Positions 17,594-25,320 of a DNA stretch of 64,000 bases are shown piece after piece. The translations under genes were made by a program, and so were the position numbers. Source of the stretch: Alteromonas mediterranea DE (GTDB taxonomy: Bacteria; Pseudomonadota; Gammaproteobacteria; Enterobacterales; Alteromonadaceae). Below the pieces are notes generated by a model, which saw nothing but the letters and a program-made list of their open reading frames with translations, was not told the origin of the DNA and made no database searches. The stretch spans positions 3,929,338 through 3,993,337 of the forward strand of contig NC_011138.3 of assembly GCF_000020585.3 (NCBI RefSeq), given 5' to 3'. Position 1 is the stretch's first letter. The number at the start of each line of letters is the position of its first letter.

Positions 17594-18163
17594 ATGAGTA
17601 CAACAAAAGACACGCCTTCAGATATTTATATTTGGGATTGGGTTGTGCGCATTTGTCACTGGGGTATTGTTGCTGCTTTTATTACCAACTACTTTATTGT
17701 AGAGCCGGGCCGGCTTTATCATGAAATAGCAGGGTACGCTGGGGTGTCGTTTATTCTACTACGACTTGCTTGGGGCACGCTTCAACAACAAAAGGCGCTG
17801 AATAAGAGTGGAGAAATCCCTTACGCTAGTTTTGCCAGCGTATCTTTGAGTAAAAAGGCTTTTATCGAGCACTTTCACCATTTACAGCAAAAGAAAATCC
17901 CCACCAGGCACGGTCATAACCCTTTCGGTTGGCTAATGATATTTGCCGTATTCACTCTATTCTTAGGTTTAGGCATTACCGGCTTTATGATGGAAGAGAT
18001 AGACGCCATGTTTGGCAACAGCACGTTGGAATGGATACACAGCATTATGGCCGATGTGCTTTACGCCTGCGTTTTAGTGCATATTGCGGCAGTGTTTTTA
18101 GTACAGTACTTAGGGAATGTTCAGCTTATTCGCCCTATGCTTACCGGGTGGCGAAAACGATAG
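17594..18163 (+). CDS. Cytochrome b561-type integral membrane protein
   Basis: A 189-residue four-helix diheme-type cytochrome b of the bacterial b561/hydrogenase-cytochrome-b superfamily. Candidate heme histidines are in VRICHWGIV (helix 1), LYHEIAGYAG (helix 2), HNPFGWLMI (start of helix 3) and VHIAAVF (helix 4). Such proteins pass electrons between quinol and periplasmic partners. The neighbouring PepSY lipoprotein suggests the pair works together, as is common in marine gammaproteobacteria. The redox partner is not identifiable from the window. Confidence 0.88.
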   Translation: MSTTKDTPSDIYIWDWVVRICHWGIVAAFITNYFIVEPGRLYHEIAGYAGVSFILLRLAWGTLQQQKALNKSGEIPYASFASVSLSKKAFIEHFHHLQQKKIPTRHGHNPFGWLMIFAVFTLFLGLGITGFMMEEIDAMFGNSTLEWIHSIMADVLYACVLVHIAAVFLVQYLGNVQLIRPMLTGWRKR

Positions 18164-18276
18164 TGTCTACCCCTTCACCCTGCGGAACGTTTTTGCTCAG
18201 TATTTTCCGTGGGTTCACAATAGCTATGCATAACCTTTTAGGCTCAATAACAACAAGTGGACGGTGCGTGACAGCT

Positions 18277-18921
18277 CTAACTATCCATTGGGCGCTTAGC
18301 TTGACGCACCGCTTTCGGGTGCATTAGCTTTTCTAAACGCGCTAGATAAGATGAAATTTTTTGATGCTGTTTTTTATCGTTTGTGACCGAGTTATAAAGC
18401 CAGTGATACGCATCTTCGTAATCGTAGGGGCTACCGTAACCTTCTAAAAACAACTCAACCAATCGAATTTGCGCTTTTAGGTTTTTAAGTGCAGCGGCTT
18501 CGCGTAAATACACCACGGCGCGAGACTTATCTTGTTGTACCAACGTGCCTTTTGCGTAATAACGCCCCAGTTGTTCAAGGGCGGCGGGCAAACCTTGGTT
18601 CGCAGCATCTTCCATATAACCAATGCCTCGCGACGGCGCCGCATCAACACACACACCCCAAGCCAACATGTCGCCCCATAAAAATTGGTACGCCGGAATT
18701 TTAAGTACGTCTGCTCGCGCTTCAATATCTTGTACTAGCTGGCACCTGTCAGCCACCACCTTGTCTAGATGCGTATTAGCGTTAATCATGTCAATTAACG
18801 CGTCTTGGCTGTATAGCTGAACTGCACGCAGCTCTTCTACGGTTTCCCCCTCAAGAGCGTGAGCAGAGAACCCCGTTACCGAAACACAGATAAATAAAGC
18901 GGTAGATAGAATACGTTTCAT
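18277..18921 (-). CDS. motX: Sodium-type polar flagellar motor protein MotX
   Basis: A 214-residue exported protein with a Sec signal (cleavage near SAHA) and Sel1-like repeats (about residues 85-190; LPAALEQLGRYYAKGTLVQQ is highly characteristic). The sequence, including CQLVQDIEARA, GDMLAWGVCVD and the YGSPYDYEDAYHWLYNSV region, follows Vibrio MotX closely, with similar length (about 211). MotX with MotY forms the T ring that holds PomAB stators around the basal body of sodium-driven polar flagella. It lies alone, away from any flagellar operon in this window, as is usual for motX. It implies a sodium-driven polar flagellum. Confidence 0.9.
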   Translation of the reverse strand: MKRILSTALFICVSVTGFSAHALEGETVEELRAVQLYSQDALIDMINANTHLDKVVADRCQLVQDIEARADVLKIPAYQFLWGDMLAWGVCVDAAPSRGIGYMEDAANQGLPAALEQLGRYYAKGTLVQQDKSRAVVYLREAAALKNLKAQIRLVELFLEGYGSPYDYEDAYHWLYNSVTNDKKQHQKISSYLARLEKLMHPKAVRQAKRPMDS

Positions 18922-19097
18922 AGCTAAGGAGTAAATATTGATTGCACTGTCTTAGTTAACTTATCGGCTTAGTATAGATTATCTTAACTAAGACATGCCT
19001 TTCTTTACGAAAATTGTGCGCTATCAGCTACAACGTTTTTTACCCCTGCACTTTCCGTGGCGCCTATATATCCATATAACAGCAGGTTACGTGTTAA

Positions 19098-19349
19098 TTA
19101 ATGACTACTTTTCCTGGGGCACAATGCCGATTGGATATGACGAGCGTGATCGGCAAGATCGATACCCAAGTCGGTGAGATAGCCGCCATCGGGCTGAGTT
19201 ATAAGCCCCTTGGCATAAAGTCGAGACGCGGCGTTTACCATGCTTTGGCTAGCATCGTGATGAATCTTTAGGCCCTGAAGTAAACTGTCTGTAGGAAACT
19301 TCAATAACAAATTTAGCTCGTCTAGCATGTCCTGATCGAATGAACTCAT
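19098..19349 (-). CDS. TIGR02647 family small protein
   Basis: An 83-residue cytoplasmic protein matching the conserved TIGR02647 family: DELNLLLKF near the start, then LQGLKIHHDAS and the hallmark LYAKGLITQPDGGYLTDLG. A helical, winged-helix-like fold is plausible, but the function is unknown. ATG 19349 has AAGGTGG at good spacing. It lies alone between motX and ubiD; nothing indicates operon membership. Confidence 0.85.
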   Translation of the reverse strand: MSSFDQDMLDELNLLLKFPTDSLLQGLKIHHDASQSMVNAASRLYAKGLITQPDGGYLTDLGIDLADHARHIQSALCPRKSSH

Positions 19350-19539
19350 GTAACCACCTTAGGCGAAAGGGTTTGTTAATTTCTATAACACTTTGCTATC
19401 TCACACCTAAATAGCACCTCTGTAAAGATTAATTTGTCTGTAAAACGTTTAATCTTGTATTCGTGTCGCTTACTGATCGGACTTTCACGCTAAATAGTAT
19501 ATTCTTGCCATAAATAAAGTGTGTGGATACGCCAAACAG

Positions 19540-21006
19540 ATGAAGTACAAAGATTTACGCGACTTTATTCGCCAGCTCGAAGCTAAAGGTGAATTGGTAC
19601 GCATTAGCCAGCCCATTGATACCGACCTTGAAATGACGGAAATTGCCGACCGTACGCTGCGTGCTGGTGGCCCTGCGCTGTTGTTTGAAAACCCTAAAAA
19701 CCACGATATGCCTGTACTGGCAAACTTGTTTGGTACGCCTGAGCGTGTCGCCATGGGTATGGGGCAAGAATCGGTAGAAGCCCTTCGTGAAGTTGGCAAG
19801 CTGCTGGCTTACTTAAAAGAGCCTGAGCCGCCGAAAGGGCTTAAAGATCTCTGGGAAAAGCTGCCGGTATTTAAGCAGGTACTGAATATGCCTGCTAAAG
19901 TGCTAAAAAAAGCGCCGTGTCAGGAAGTGGTGCTTACCGGTGACGATGTAGACTTGTCAAAAATTCCTGTGCAGCGCTGCTGGCCCGGTGATGCCGCGCC
20001 TTTGGTAACCTGGGGGTTAAGCGTTACGAAAGGGCCACACAAAAAACGCCAGAATTTGGGTATTTACCGTCAGCAGGTGATTGGCAAAAACAAACTTATT
20101 ATGCGCTGGCTATCACACCGCGGCGGCGCCCTTGATTTTCGCGAGTGGTGTCAAACCCATCCGGGCGAACCCTACCCTGTGTCTGTGGCGCTCGGTGCAG
20201 ATCCAGCCACCATTTTAGGTGCGGTTACTCCTGTACCGGATACGCTTTCAGAATATGCTTTTGCAGGCTTACTTCGCGGTGATAAAACCGAAGTGGTTAA
20301 GTCTATCAGTAACGATTTGCAGGTACCTGCCAGCGCAGAGATTGTGCTTGAAGGTTATATCGCGCAAGATGAAACCGCACCGGAAGGCCCTTACGGCGAT
20401 CACACTGGGTATTACAATGAAGTCGACGACTTCCCTGTGTTTACCGTTACCCATATTACTCACCGTAAAGACCCTATTTATCATTCAACTTATACCGGTC
20501 GTCCGCCAGACGAGCCGGCTATTTTAGGGGTGGCGCTAAACGAAGTGTTTGTGCCTATTTTGCAAAAGCAATTTCCTGAGATAGTGGATTTCTACTTACC
20601 ACCTGAAGGCTGTTCCTATCGCATGGCGGTAGTAACCATGAAGAAACAGTATCCTGGTCATGCGAAACGGGTGATGATGGGGGTATGGTCGTTCTTGCGT
20701 CAGTTTATGTACACCAAATTTGTGATAGTGTGCGATGACGACGTTAATGCGCGCGACTGGAACGATGTTATTTGGGCCATTACTACCCGTATGGACCCCG
20801 CCCGCGATACGGTAATGATAGAAAATACGCCTATCGATTATTTGGACTTTGCCTCACCCGTTTCAGGGCTAGGCTCTAAAATGGGGATGGACGCTACCAA
20901 TAAGATGCCGGGCGAGACCGACCGCGAATGGGGTGTGCCTATTGTAATGGACGAAGGCGTTAAAAAACGCGTTGATGATATTTGGGACAGTCTTGGTATT
21001 ATGTAG
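19540..21006 (+). CDS. ubiD: 4-hydroxy-3-polyprenylbenzoate decarboxylase UbiD
   Basis: This enzyme decarboxylates 3-octaprenyl-4-hydroxybenzoate in ubiquinone synthesis, using prenylated FMN supplied by UbiX. The 488-residue protein follows E. coli UbiD throughout: [14 protein letters not shown] at the start, ITEIADR-like [36 protein letters not shown], and the E-x-x-x-E/R region [12 protein letters not shown] place the start at ATG 19540, which matches the family N-terminus; a GTG at 19519 would add seven residues and has no better ribosome site. It is followed by fre, the same pair as in enterobacteria, and further ubi genes lie at 34-37 kb. Confidence 0.96.
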   Translation: MKYKDLRDFIRQLEAKGELVRISQPIDTDLEMTEIADRTLRAGGPALLFENPKNHDMPVLANLFGTPERVAMGMGQESVEALREVGKLLAYLKEPEPPKGLKDLWEKLPVFKQVLNMPAKVLKKAPCQEVVLTGDDVDLSKIPVQRCWPGDAAPLVTWGLSVTKGPHKKRQNLGIYRQQVIGKNKLIMRWLSHRGGALDFREWCQTHPGEPYPVSVALGADPATILGAVTPVPDTLSEYAFAGLLRGDKTEVVKSISNDLQVPASAEIVLEGYIAQDETAPEGPYGDHTGYYNEVDDFPVFTVTHITHRKDPIYHSTYTGRPPDEPAILGVALNEVFVPILQKQFPEIVDFYLPPEGCSYRMAVVTMKKQYPGHAKRVMMGVWSFLRQFMYTKFVIVCDDDVNARDWNDVIWAITTRMDPARDTVMIENTPIDYLDFASPVSGLGSKMGMDATNKMPGETDREWGVPIVMDEGVKKRVDDIWDSLGIM

Positions 21007-21105
21007 CGACTATTTTAAACGCTATTTATTTTGTATTAAAACATGCGCTTTTCTTAAAGCGCGTGTAAAGGCGACACGCTAAGCAAGAAGGTTAGAAGAG
21101 AATAC

Positions 21106-21801
21106 ATGTCAGAAATTAAGTGTAAGGTTGCAAGCATCACGCCTTTAACCGAAGTGGTACAAAAAGTTGAATTAACGCCAGAGAGTCCTGTTGAGTTTAA
21201 AGCGGGTCAGTACGCTATGGTCGTAATGGGCGAAAAAGATATGCGTCCATTTTCTATTGCCAATGCCGCGTTTGATAATGGCCGCATTGAATTACATATC
21301 GGCGCAGAGCCAGGTAATAGCTATGCAGGCGAAGTGCTAGAGCGTATGCGCGCTGATGGTGAAATCACGGTAAATGTGGGTAATGGCAATGCCTTTTTGC
21401 AAAGCAACGGCCTGCCTATGGTGCTTATTGCTGGCGGTACGGGTTTCTCGTATACCTACTCGATTCTGCAAGAGCACCTTAATAGCGGCGACAAAACGCC
21501 AGTTACCCTTTATTGGGGTGGAAAGCACGCATCGGACTTGTATTTAGCCGATAAGCTAACTGCACTAGCTGATGCTAACGAGCACTTCACGTTTGTGCCA
21601 GTTGTTGAGTTTGCCTGCGACGAATGGAAAGGCAGAACCGGTTGGGTGCATCACGCGGTGATGGCTGACCACGCTGGCTTTGCCAATATTCAGGTTTACG
21701 TTGCCGGTCGTTTTGAAATGGCGAAGGTCGTGCGCGATGACTTTACTCAGCGCGGCTTGAAAGTAGAGAACTTGTTTGGCGACGCGTTTGCGTTTATATA
21801 A
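21106..21801 (+). CDS. fre: NAD(P)H-flavin reductase Fre
   Basis: A 231-residue ferredoxin-reductase-type enzyme that reduces free riboflavin, FMN or FAD with NAD(P)H. It has the flavin-binding beta barrel (RPFSIANAA, about residues 45-53) and the NAD-binding half (PMVLIAGGTGFSYTYSIL, about 105-122; VYVAGRFEMAKVVRDDF near the C-terminus). Length and order match Fre/LuxG. It follows ubiD by 99 bases and probably shares its transcript; a reduced flavin supply may serve UbiX/UbiD prenyl-FMN chemistry, which is inference. Confidence 0.95.
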   Translation: MSEIKCKVASITPLTEVVQKVELTPESPVEFKAGQYAMVVMGEKDMRPFSIANAAFDNGRIELHIGAEPGNSYAGEVLERMRADGEITVNVGNGNAFLQSNGLPMVLIAGGTGFSYTYSILQEHLNSGDKTPVTLYWGGKHASDLYLADKLTALADANEHFTFVPVVEFACDEWKGRTGWVHHAVMADHAGFANIQVYVAGRFEMAKVVRDDFTQRGLKVENLFGDAFAFI

Positions 21802-21833
21802 GCCAATTATAGGCGGGGCTTGTTAATACCTAG

Positions 21834-21860
21834 CGCCATCGAAATGTCGGTGGCGTTTTA
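21834..21860 (+). terminator. Terminator of ubiD-fre
   Basis: A 9-bp stem CGCCATCGA/TCGGTGGCG (21834-21842 with 21847-21855, one G-T pair) with an AATG loop is followed by TTTTATTA. It lies 33 bases after fre, just ahead of the convergent vapC stop. Confidence 0.8.
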
Positions 21861-21863
21861 TTA

Positions 21864-22304
21864 TCAGCAATGAGGTTCAATCATTCCTTCAATTTCCTGA
21901 GCCGCTTTGTCAAAGGTAAATACACTAGTAAGGTTGAGCTTATTTCGCTGCGCGTGACGCTTTGCTTTATTGATAACAAGCGCATCAGGGAAGTCTGCTT
22001 GTTTCGTTTTCCCACCCGCCTTGATCGGTTTCGCATTAGTAAAGTCTTTTAATGCAGCCCACACTGCCAAACTATCCTCAAACACAAGATTTGGCTCAGC
22101 AAATAACGCATGGATAACCTGTATAACTTTATCTTTATTAAGGTTATAACGCCTTCCTTTTAAGGTCCATACGGTTTCAATTAGTACTACATCTGTAATC
22201 AAGACTTTTTCAGAGCCCAAAATTAATTGGCTTGCTTGTATAGCTTGCTTCTCGTCATCTTGTAGCAAGTAACGCAGCAAGACATTTGTGTCTATCGCTA
22301 TCAT
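21864..22304 (-). CDS. vapC: PIN-domain toxin, VapC type
   Basis: A 146-residue PIN-domain ribonuclease toxin. The acidic metal-binding residues are visible: D5 in IAIDTNVLLRYLL, E in LIETVWTL (about residue 43), and the ADFPDALVI pair (about 103-107), followed by the terminal FTFDKAA acidic position. VapC toxins cut tRNA or rRNA sites. The start overlaps the upstream antitoxin stop by ATGA, so translation is coupled. Length and motif spacing look intact, and activity is likely. Confidence 0.92.
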   Translation of the reverse strand: MIAIDTNVLLRYLLQDDEKQAIQASQLILGSEKVLITDVVLIETVWTLKGRRYNLNKDKVIQVIHALFAEPNLVFEDSLAVWAALKDFTNAKPIKAGGKTKQADFPDALVINKAKRHAQRNKLNLTSVFTFDKAAQEIEGMIEPHC

Positions 22305-22522
22305 TTTTCAATTGCGCTCTGAAGAGATGCTTGGTCACTATAACTGCTATTCACAGTTATGTTTTTCAAAAGCCCTCTTGCCGCTCCAGCTTGTTTCTTA
22401 ACGATTGAAATAACGCCTTGTCTATCAACAAAACTCTCAACATCGTCGCCCGCATTAATGTTAGCAATGCTGCATAGTTCTGCCGGCAGGGTTATTTGCC
22501 TCTTCATGCTTACTTTAGCCAT
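22301..22522 (-). CDS. vapB: AbrB/SpoVT-type antitoxin, VapB
   Basis: A 73-residue antitoxin with the swapped-hairpin AbrB/MazE DNA-binding fold (MAKVSMKRQITLPAELC, then INAGDDVESFVDRQG). The C-terminal part (about 45-73) should wrap the toxin. The start is placed at ATG 22522 with GGAG just upstream; an in-frame ATG at 22549 would add nine residues with no family support. It overlaps vapC by four bases. The 16-bp inverted repeat at 22567-22601 sits over its promoter and is the probable autoregulatory operator. Confidence 0.88.
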   Translation of the reverse strand: MAKVSMKRQITLPAELCSIANINAGDDVESFVDRQGVISIVKKQAGAARGLLKNITVNSSYSDQASLQSAIEK

Positions 22523-22558
22523 AGTTCTCCAGCCTCGATGTCTATTCACTGTTTGCTA

Positions 22559-22601
22559 AGCATACAACAATCTTTACTTTTTACCAAAAAGTAAAGATTG
22601 T
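22559..22601 (-). promoter_or_regulatory. vapBC promoter with 16-bp perfect inverted-repeat operator
   Basis: Arms ACAATCTTTACTTTTT (22567-22582) and its exact reverse complement (22586-22601) flank ACC. On the minus strand, TTGGTA (22582-22587) and TATGCT (22559-22564) are 17 bases apart, a good sigma70 promoter about 35 bases ahead of the vapB start. The palindrome covers the -35 box and spacer, as expected for antitoxin autorepression. A TATAAT on the plus strand (22601-22606) might serve the divergent peptidase gene. Confidence 0.7.
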
Positions 22602-22704
22602 ATAATTTTAGAGCTTGCGATAGTTGGTTGGTTTACGTCGTTTACTCCAATTGTAGCTTTGTCGCGTATTGATTATGGTGAAAAGATAAACGCTGGAGAG
22701 AATA

Positions 22705-24111
22705 ATGATAAAAAACCTATCCCCACAGTCTAGACTAAGAACTAAAGCCACAAGTCTTCTGGCATCTACCGTATTTTTAAGTAGCGCTGTTTCTTTCACA
22801 GTTCACGCCCAAACCGAACAGCAGCAAGCACTTTACGATATAGCCAAAAACGTCTCTGCCGAAAACATCGAAAAAGACATTACTACGCTGGTCAACTTTG
22901 GCACTCGTCACACCCTTTCTGAAACCGAATCTGACACCCGCGGCATTGGTGCAGCGCGACGCTGGATAAAGTCTGAATTTGATAAAATTTCCGCCGCGTG
23001 CGGGGGTTGTTTAGAGGTGTATTATCAGTCAGAGGTAATCAGCGGTGAAAAGCGTATTCCCGACCCTGTTGAAGTGGTAAGCGTCATTGCTATTCAGCGC
23101 GGTACGACCGACCCAGATCGCTACGTGATCATGTCTGGCGATATCGACTCGCGGGTGTCTGATGTAATGGATTTCACGTCTGATTCACCGGGTGCAAATG
23201 ACAACGCTTCTGGTGTTGCGGGTACTCTTGAAGCCGCGCGCGTTTTATCGAAACACAAGTTTAACGGCAGCATTGTTTATGCCGCGCTAGCCGGTGAAGA
23301 ACAAGGTTTATTTGGCGGGCGCATTATGGCGAAGCAAGCCAAAGAAGACGGCTGGCGAATTAAAGCCGTGCTAAATAACGACATGATTGGCAATATCGAA
23401 GGCGTTAACGGTGTTATTAACAACACCACTGCCCGTATTTTTGCTGAAGGTACTCGCGTAACTGAAACAGAAAAAGAAGCGCGCATGCGTCGCTTCACGG
23501 GCGGCGAAGTTGACTCGCCTAGCCGTAACCTTGCCCGCTACATTGATAAAATTGCCGATAAGTATATTGAGAACTTAGATACCATGGTGATTTATCGCTT
23601 AGACCGATTTGGTCGTGGCGGCCACCATCGCCCGTTTAACGATTTGGGTTATCCGGGTATTCGTATTATGGAAACCAACGAAAACTATACCCGTCAGCAT
23701 CAGGACCTGCGCGTAGAAGACGGTATAGCCTACGGCGACACCCTTGACGGCGTAAACTTCGATTATGCAGCCAAACTCACAGGACTTAATGCGGTATCGC
23801 TTGCGGCCATGGCATGGGCTCCAAACCCACCCGCTAATGTGGAAATTGCTGGCGCTGTGCAGCCTTCTACTACCCTTAAATGGGATGCGCTAGATACCGA
23901 ACAAAACCCGCAGTTAAAAGGGTATAAAATATACTGGCGTCATACTGATGCACCTCAGTGGGAATACAGTAAATATGTGGGTAACGTAACCGAAGCGACG
24001 CTTGAGAATGTTGTTATAGACAACTACTTCTTTGGTGTTGCCAGCGTCAACAAAGATGGCGTTGAAAGCGTGGTAGTGTATCCGGGCCCAGCCGGAAGTT
24101 TTGGTGAATAA
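22705..24111 (+). CDS. Exported M28-family metallopeptidase with C-terminal FnIII-like domain
   Basis: A 468-residue secreted peptidase with a Sec signal (cleavage near VHAQ, about residue 36), an M28 zinc aminopeptidase core (about 45-375) and a fibronectin-III-like end (about 380-460). Metal and catalytic motifs are present (SPGANDNASGV with ligand Asp, AGEEQGLFGG with general base and ligand Glu, LNNDMIGN with ligand Asp, and GRGGHHRPFND with ligand His). The first ligand motif, normally H-x-D, reads GDIDS here, so Asp replaces the usual His. GGAGAGA precedes ATG 22705. It would degrade peptides in the periplasm or outside; substrate unknown. Confidence 0.88.
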   Translation: MIKNLSPQSRLRTKATSLLASTVFLSSAVSFTVHAQTEQQQALYDIAKNVSAENIEKDITTLVNFGTRHTLSETESDTRGIGAARRWIKSEFDKISAACGGCLEVYYQSEVISGEKRIPDPVEVVSVIAIQRGTTDPDRYVIMSGDIDSRVSDVMDFTSDSPGANDNASGVAGTLEAARVLSKHKFNGSIVYAALAGEEQGLFGGRIMAKQAKEDGWRIKAVLNNDMIGNIEGVNGVINNTTARIFAEGTRVTETEKEARMRRFTGGEVDSPSRNLARYIDKIADKYIENLDTMVIYRLDRFGRGGHHRPFNDLGYPGIRIMETNENYTRQHQDLRVEDGIAYGDTLDGVNFDYAAKLTGLNAVSLAAMAWAPNPPANVEIAGAVQPSTTLKWDALDTEQNPQLKGYKIYWRHTDAPQWEYSKYVGNVTEATLENVVIDNYFFGVASVNKDGVESVVVYPGPAGSFGE

Positions 24112-24134
24112 ACACACTTAACGCTCGGGTTCTG

Positions 24135-24184
24135 AAACTTAAGCACTTCAATATGCAAAATATTGATGCTGCTTAAGTTTTGTT
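24135..24184 (+). terminator. Terminator of the M28 peptidase gene
   Basis: A long stem-loop with outer arms AAACTTAAGC/GCTTAAGTTT (24135-24144 with 24171-24180) and inner CAATAT/ATATTG pairing is followed by TTTTGTTAATTT. Confidence 0.75.
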
Positions 24185-24270
24185 AATTTAAAGCTTTATC
24201 TCTTTATTGGAATAAAGTGCTTAACTGCATTACAGTGTAGTAAATGCATAATGGCAGTAGGGAGATTTTT

Positions 24271-25296
24271 TTGGGTAAATTCAGCGCGTTCCCGTTTACT
24301 CGTTTTACTCGAACCTTAGGTACACTAGGGCTTAGCTGTGCGCTTTATTTTTCTCACACCTTTACACTTCACGCAGCACCCCTTACGCTCGCCGCGTCAT
24401 CTTTTGAAACCTATATCAGCGATGATGGAGAGCCCGCCAGAATTAATGCACTCTTAGCAGCGATATTTCAAAAGGCTAACCTTGATGTTGAACTACGGGT
24501 TATGCGCAGCGCATTTTTAGGCAGTTCGGTACTTACCGGCAAAGTCGATGGTGAATTCGCTTTTGTAGATTTAGGGGAAACCACCAGCCACTTGGTACTT
24601 TCTGACATTTATCTGCCTATTTACCTGTACGCTGTCAGCAAGAGCCCCGACGTTGAAGAAGTCAGGTTATTCCCCCACTTGAAAGATAACCGGGTAGCTA
24701 TTGAAAATCGCTTTGCTAATACGCCTTCATTTAGGTTACTTAAAAACATAAAGTGGTCGCGTAACCCCAGTACCTTCGACGCCTTCCGCCAACTAGCGGA
24801 CGACCGGGCACCGTTTCTTATTACAACGCAGTTACTTGCCCGTGAGCTTAATATTTTACTAGCAAACGATAACGAGGAAACCTTACATTACTCGGCCAAG
24901 TCTTTAGCTAAAACGGGGTTTCAGTTAGCAATAAATAAAAACGTGGCAAACGCAGAACGTTTGATGAAGCAATTTAATGAAACCGTTTTAGCAATGCAAG
25001 ATAGCGGTAAGTTTAACAAGCCTCTTGCCATCGCGTGGTTAACAAAAGACGTAAACAATGACGGCGCGGCCGACTTTATTGGTCACAGTAGTATTACTGC
25101 GGCATCAGATTTACTAAGCACCGCCTATTCGTTAGACGGTAAACCTACGTCAGATGACAGCGTGTTCTACATTGATGGTGAAGTTTTTGACTCATTTGAT
25201 GAAGCTAAGGCTGCACTTAACATACAGAAAAGCCCAGTTAAGCAAGAGTCGCAGTTAGACAAAACCACCTACCAGCGGTTATTGCAACGCTGGTAG
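24271..25296 (+). CDS. Exported solute-binding-like protein with an EF-hand-type loop
   Basis: A 341-residue protein with a signal peptide (ending near LHAAP) and a body resembling periplasmic type-2 solute-binding domains (LTLAASSFETYISDDGEPARINALLAAIF, in two lobes). A near-perfect calcium loop, DVNNDGAADF, lies close to residue 270. I chose TTG 24271 as start because AGGGAGA lies five bases upstream and the signal peptide follows; an ATG at 24244 has no ribosome site. No permease is adjacent. It converges on the phytochrome kinase gene. A 9-bp hairpin (25269-25296) overlaps its last codons and stop. Binding role and ligand are inferred at best. Confidence 0.6.
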   Translation: MGKFSAFPFTRFTRTLGTLGLSCALYFSHTFTLHAAPLTLAASSFETYISDDGEPARINALLAAIFQKANLDVELRVMRSAFLGSSVLTGKVDGEFAFVDLGETTSHLVLSDIYLPIYLYAVSKSPDVEEVRLFPHLKDNRVAIENRFANTPSFRLLKNIKWSRNPSTFDAFRQLADDRAPFLITTQLLARELNILLANDNEETLHYSAKSLAKTGFQLAINKNVANAERLMKQFNETVLAMQDSGKFNKPLAIAWLTKDVNNDGAADFIGHSSITAASDLLSTAYSLDGKPTSDDSVFYIDGEVFDSFDEAKAALNIQKSPVKQESQLDKTTYQRLLQRW

Positions 25297-25320
25297 TGGT
25301 TGTTCGCGAATGTTTCTTTG

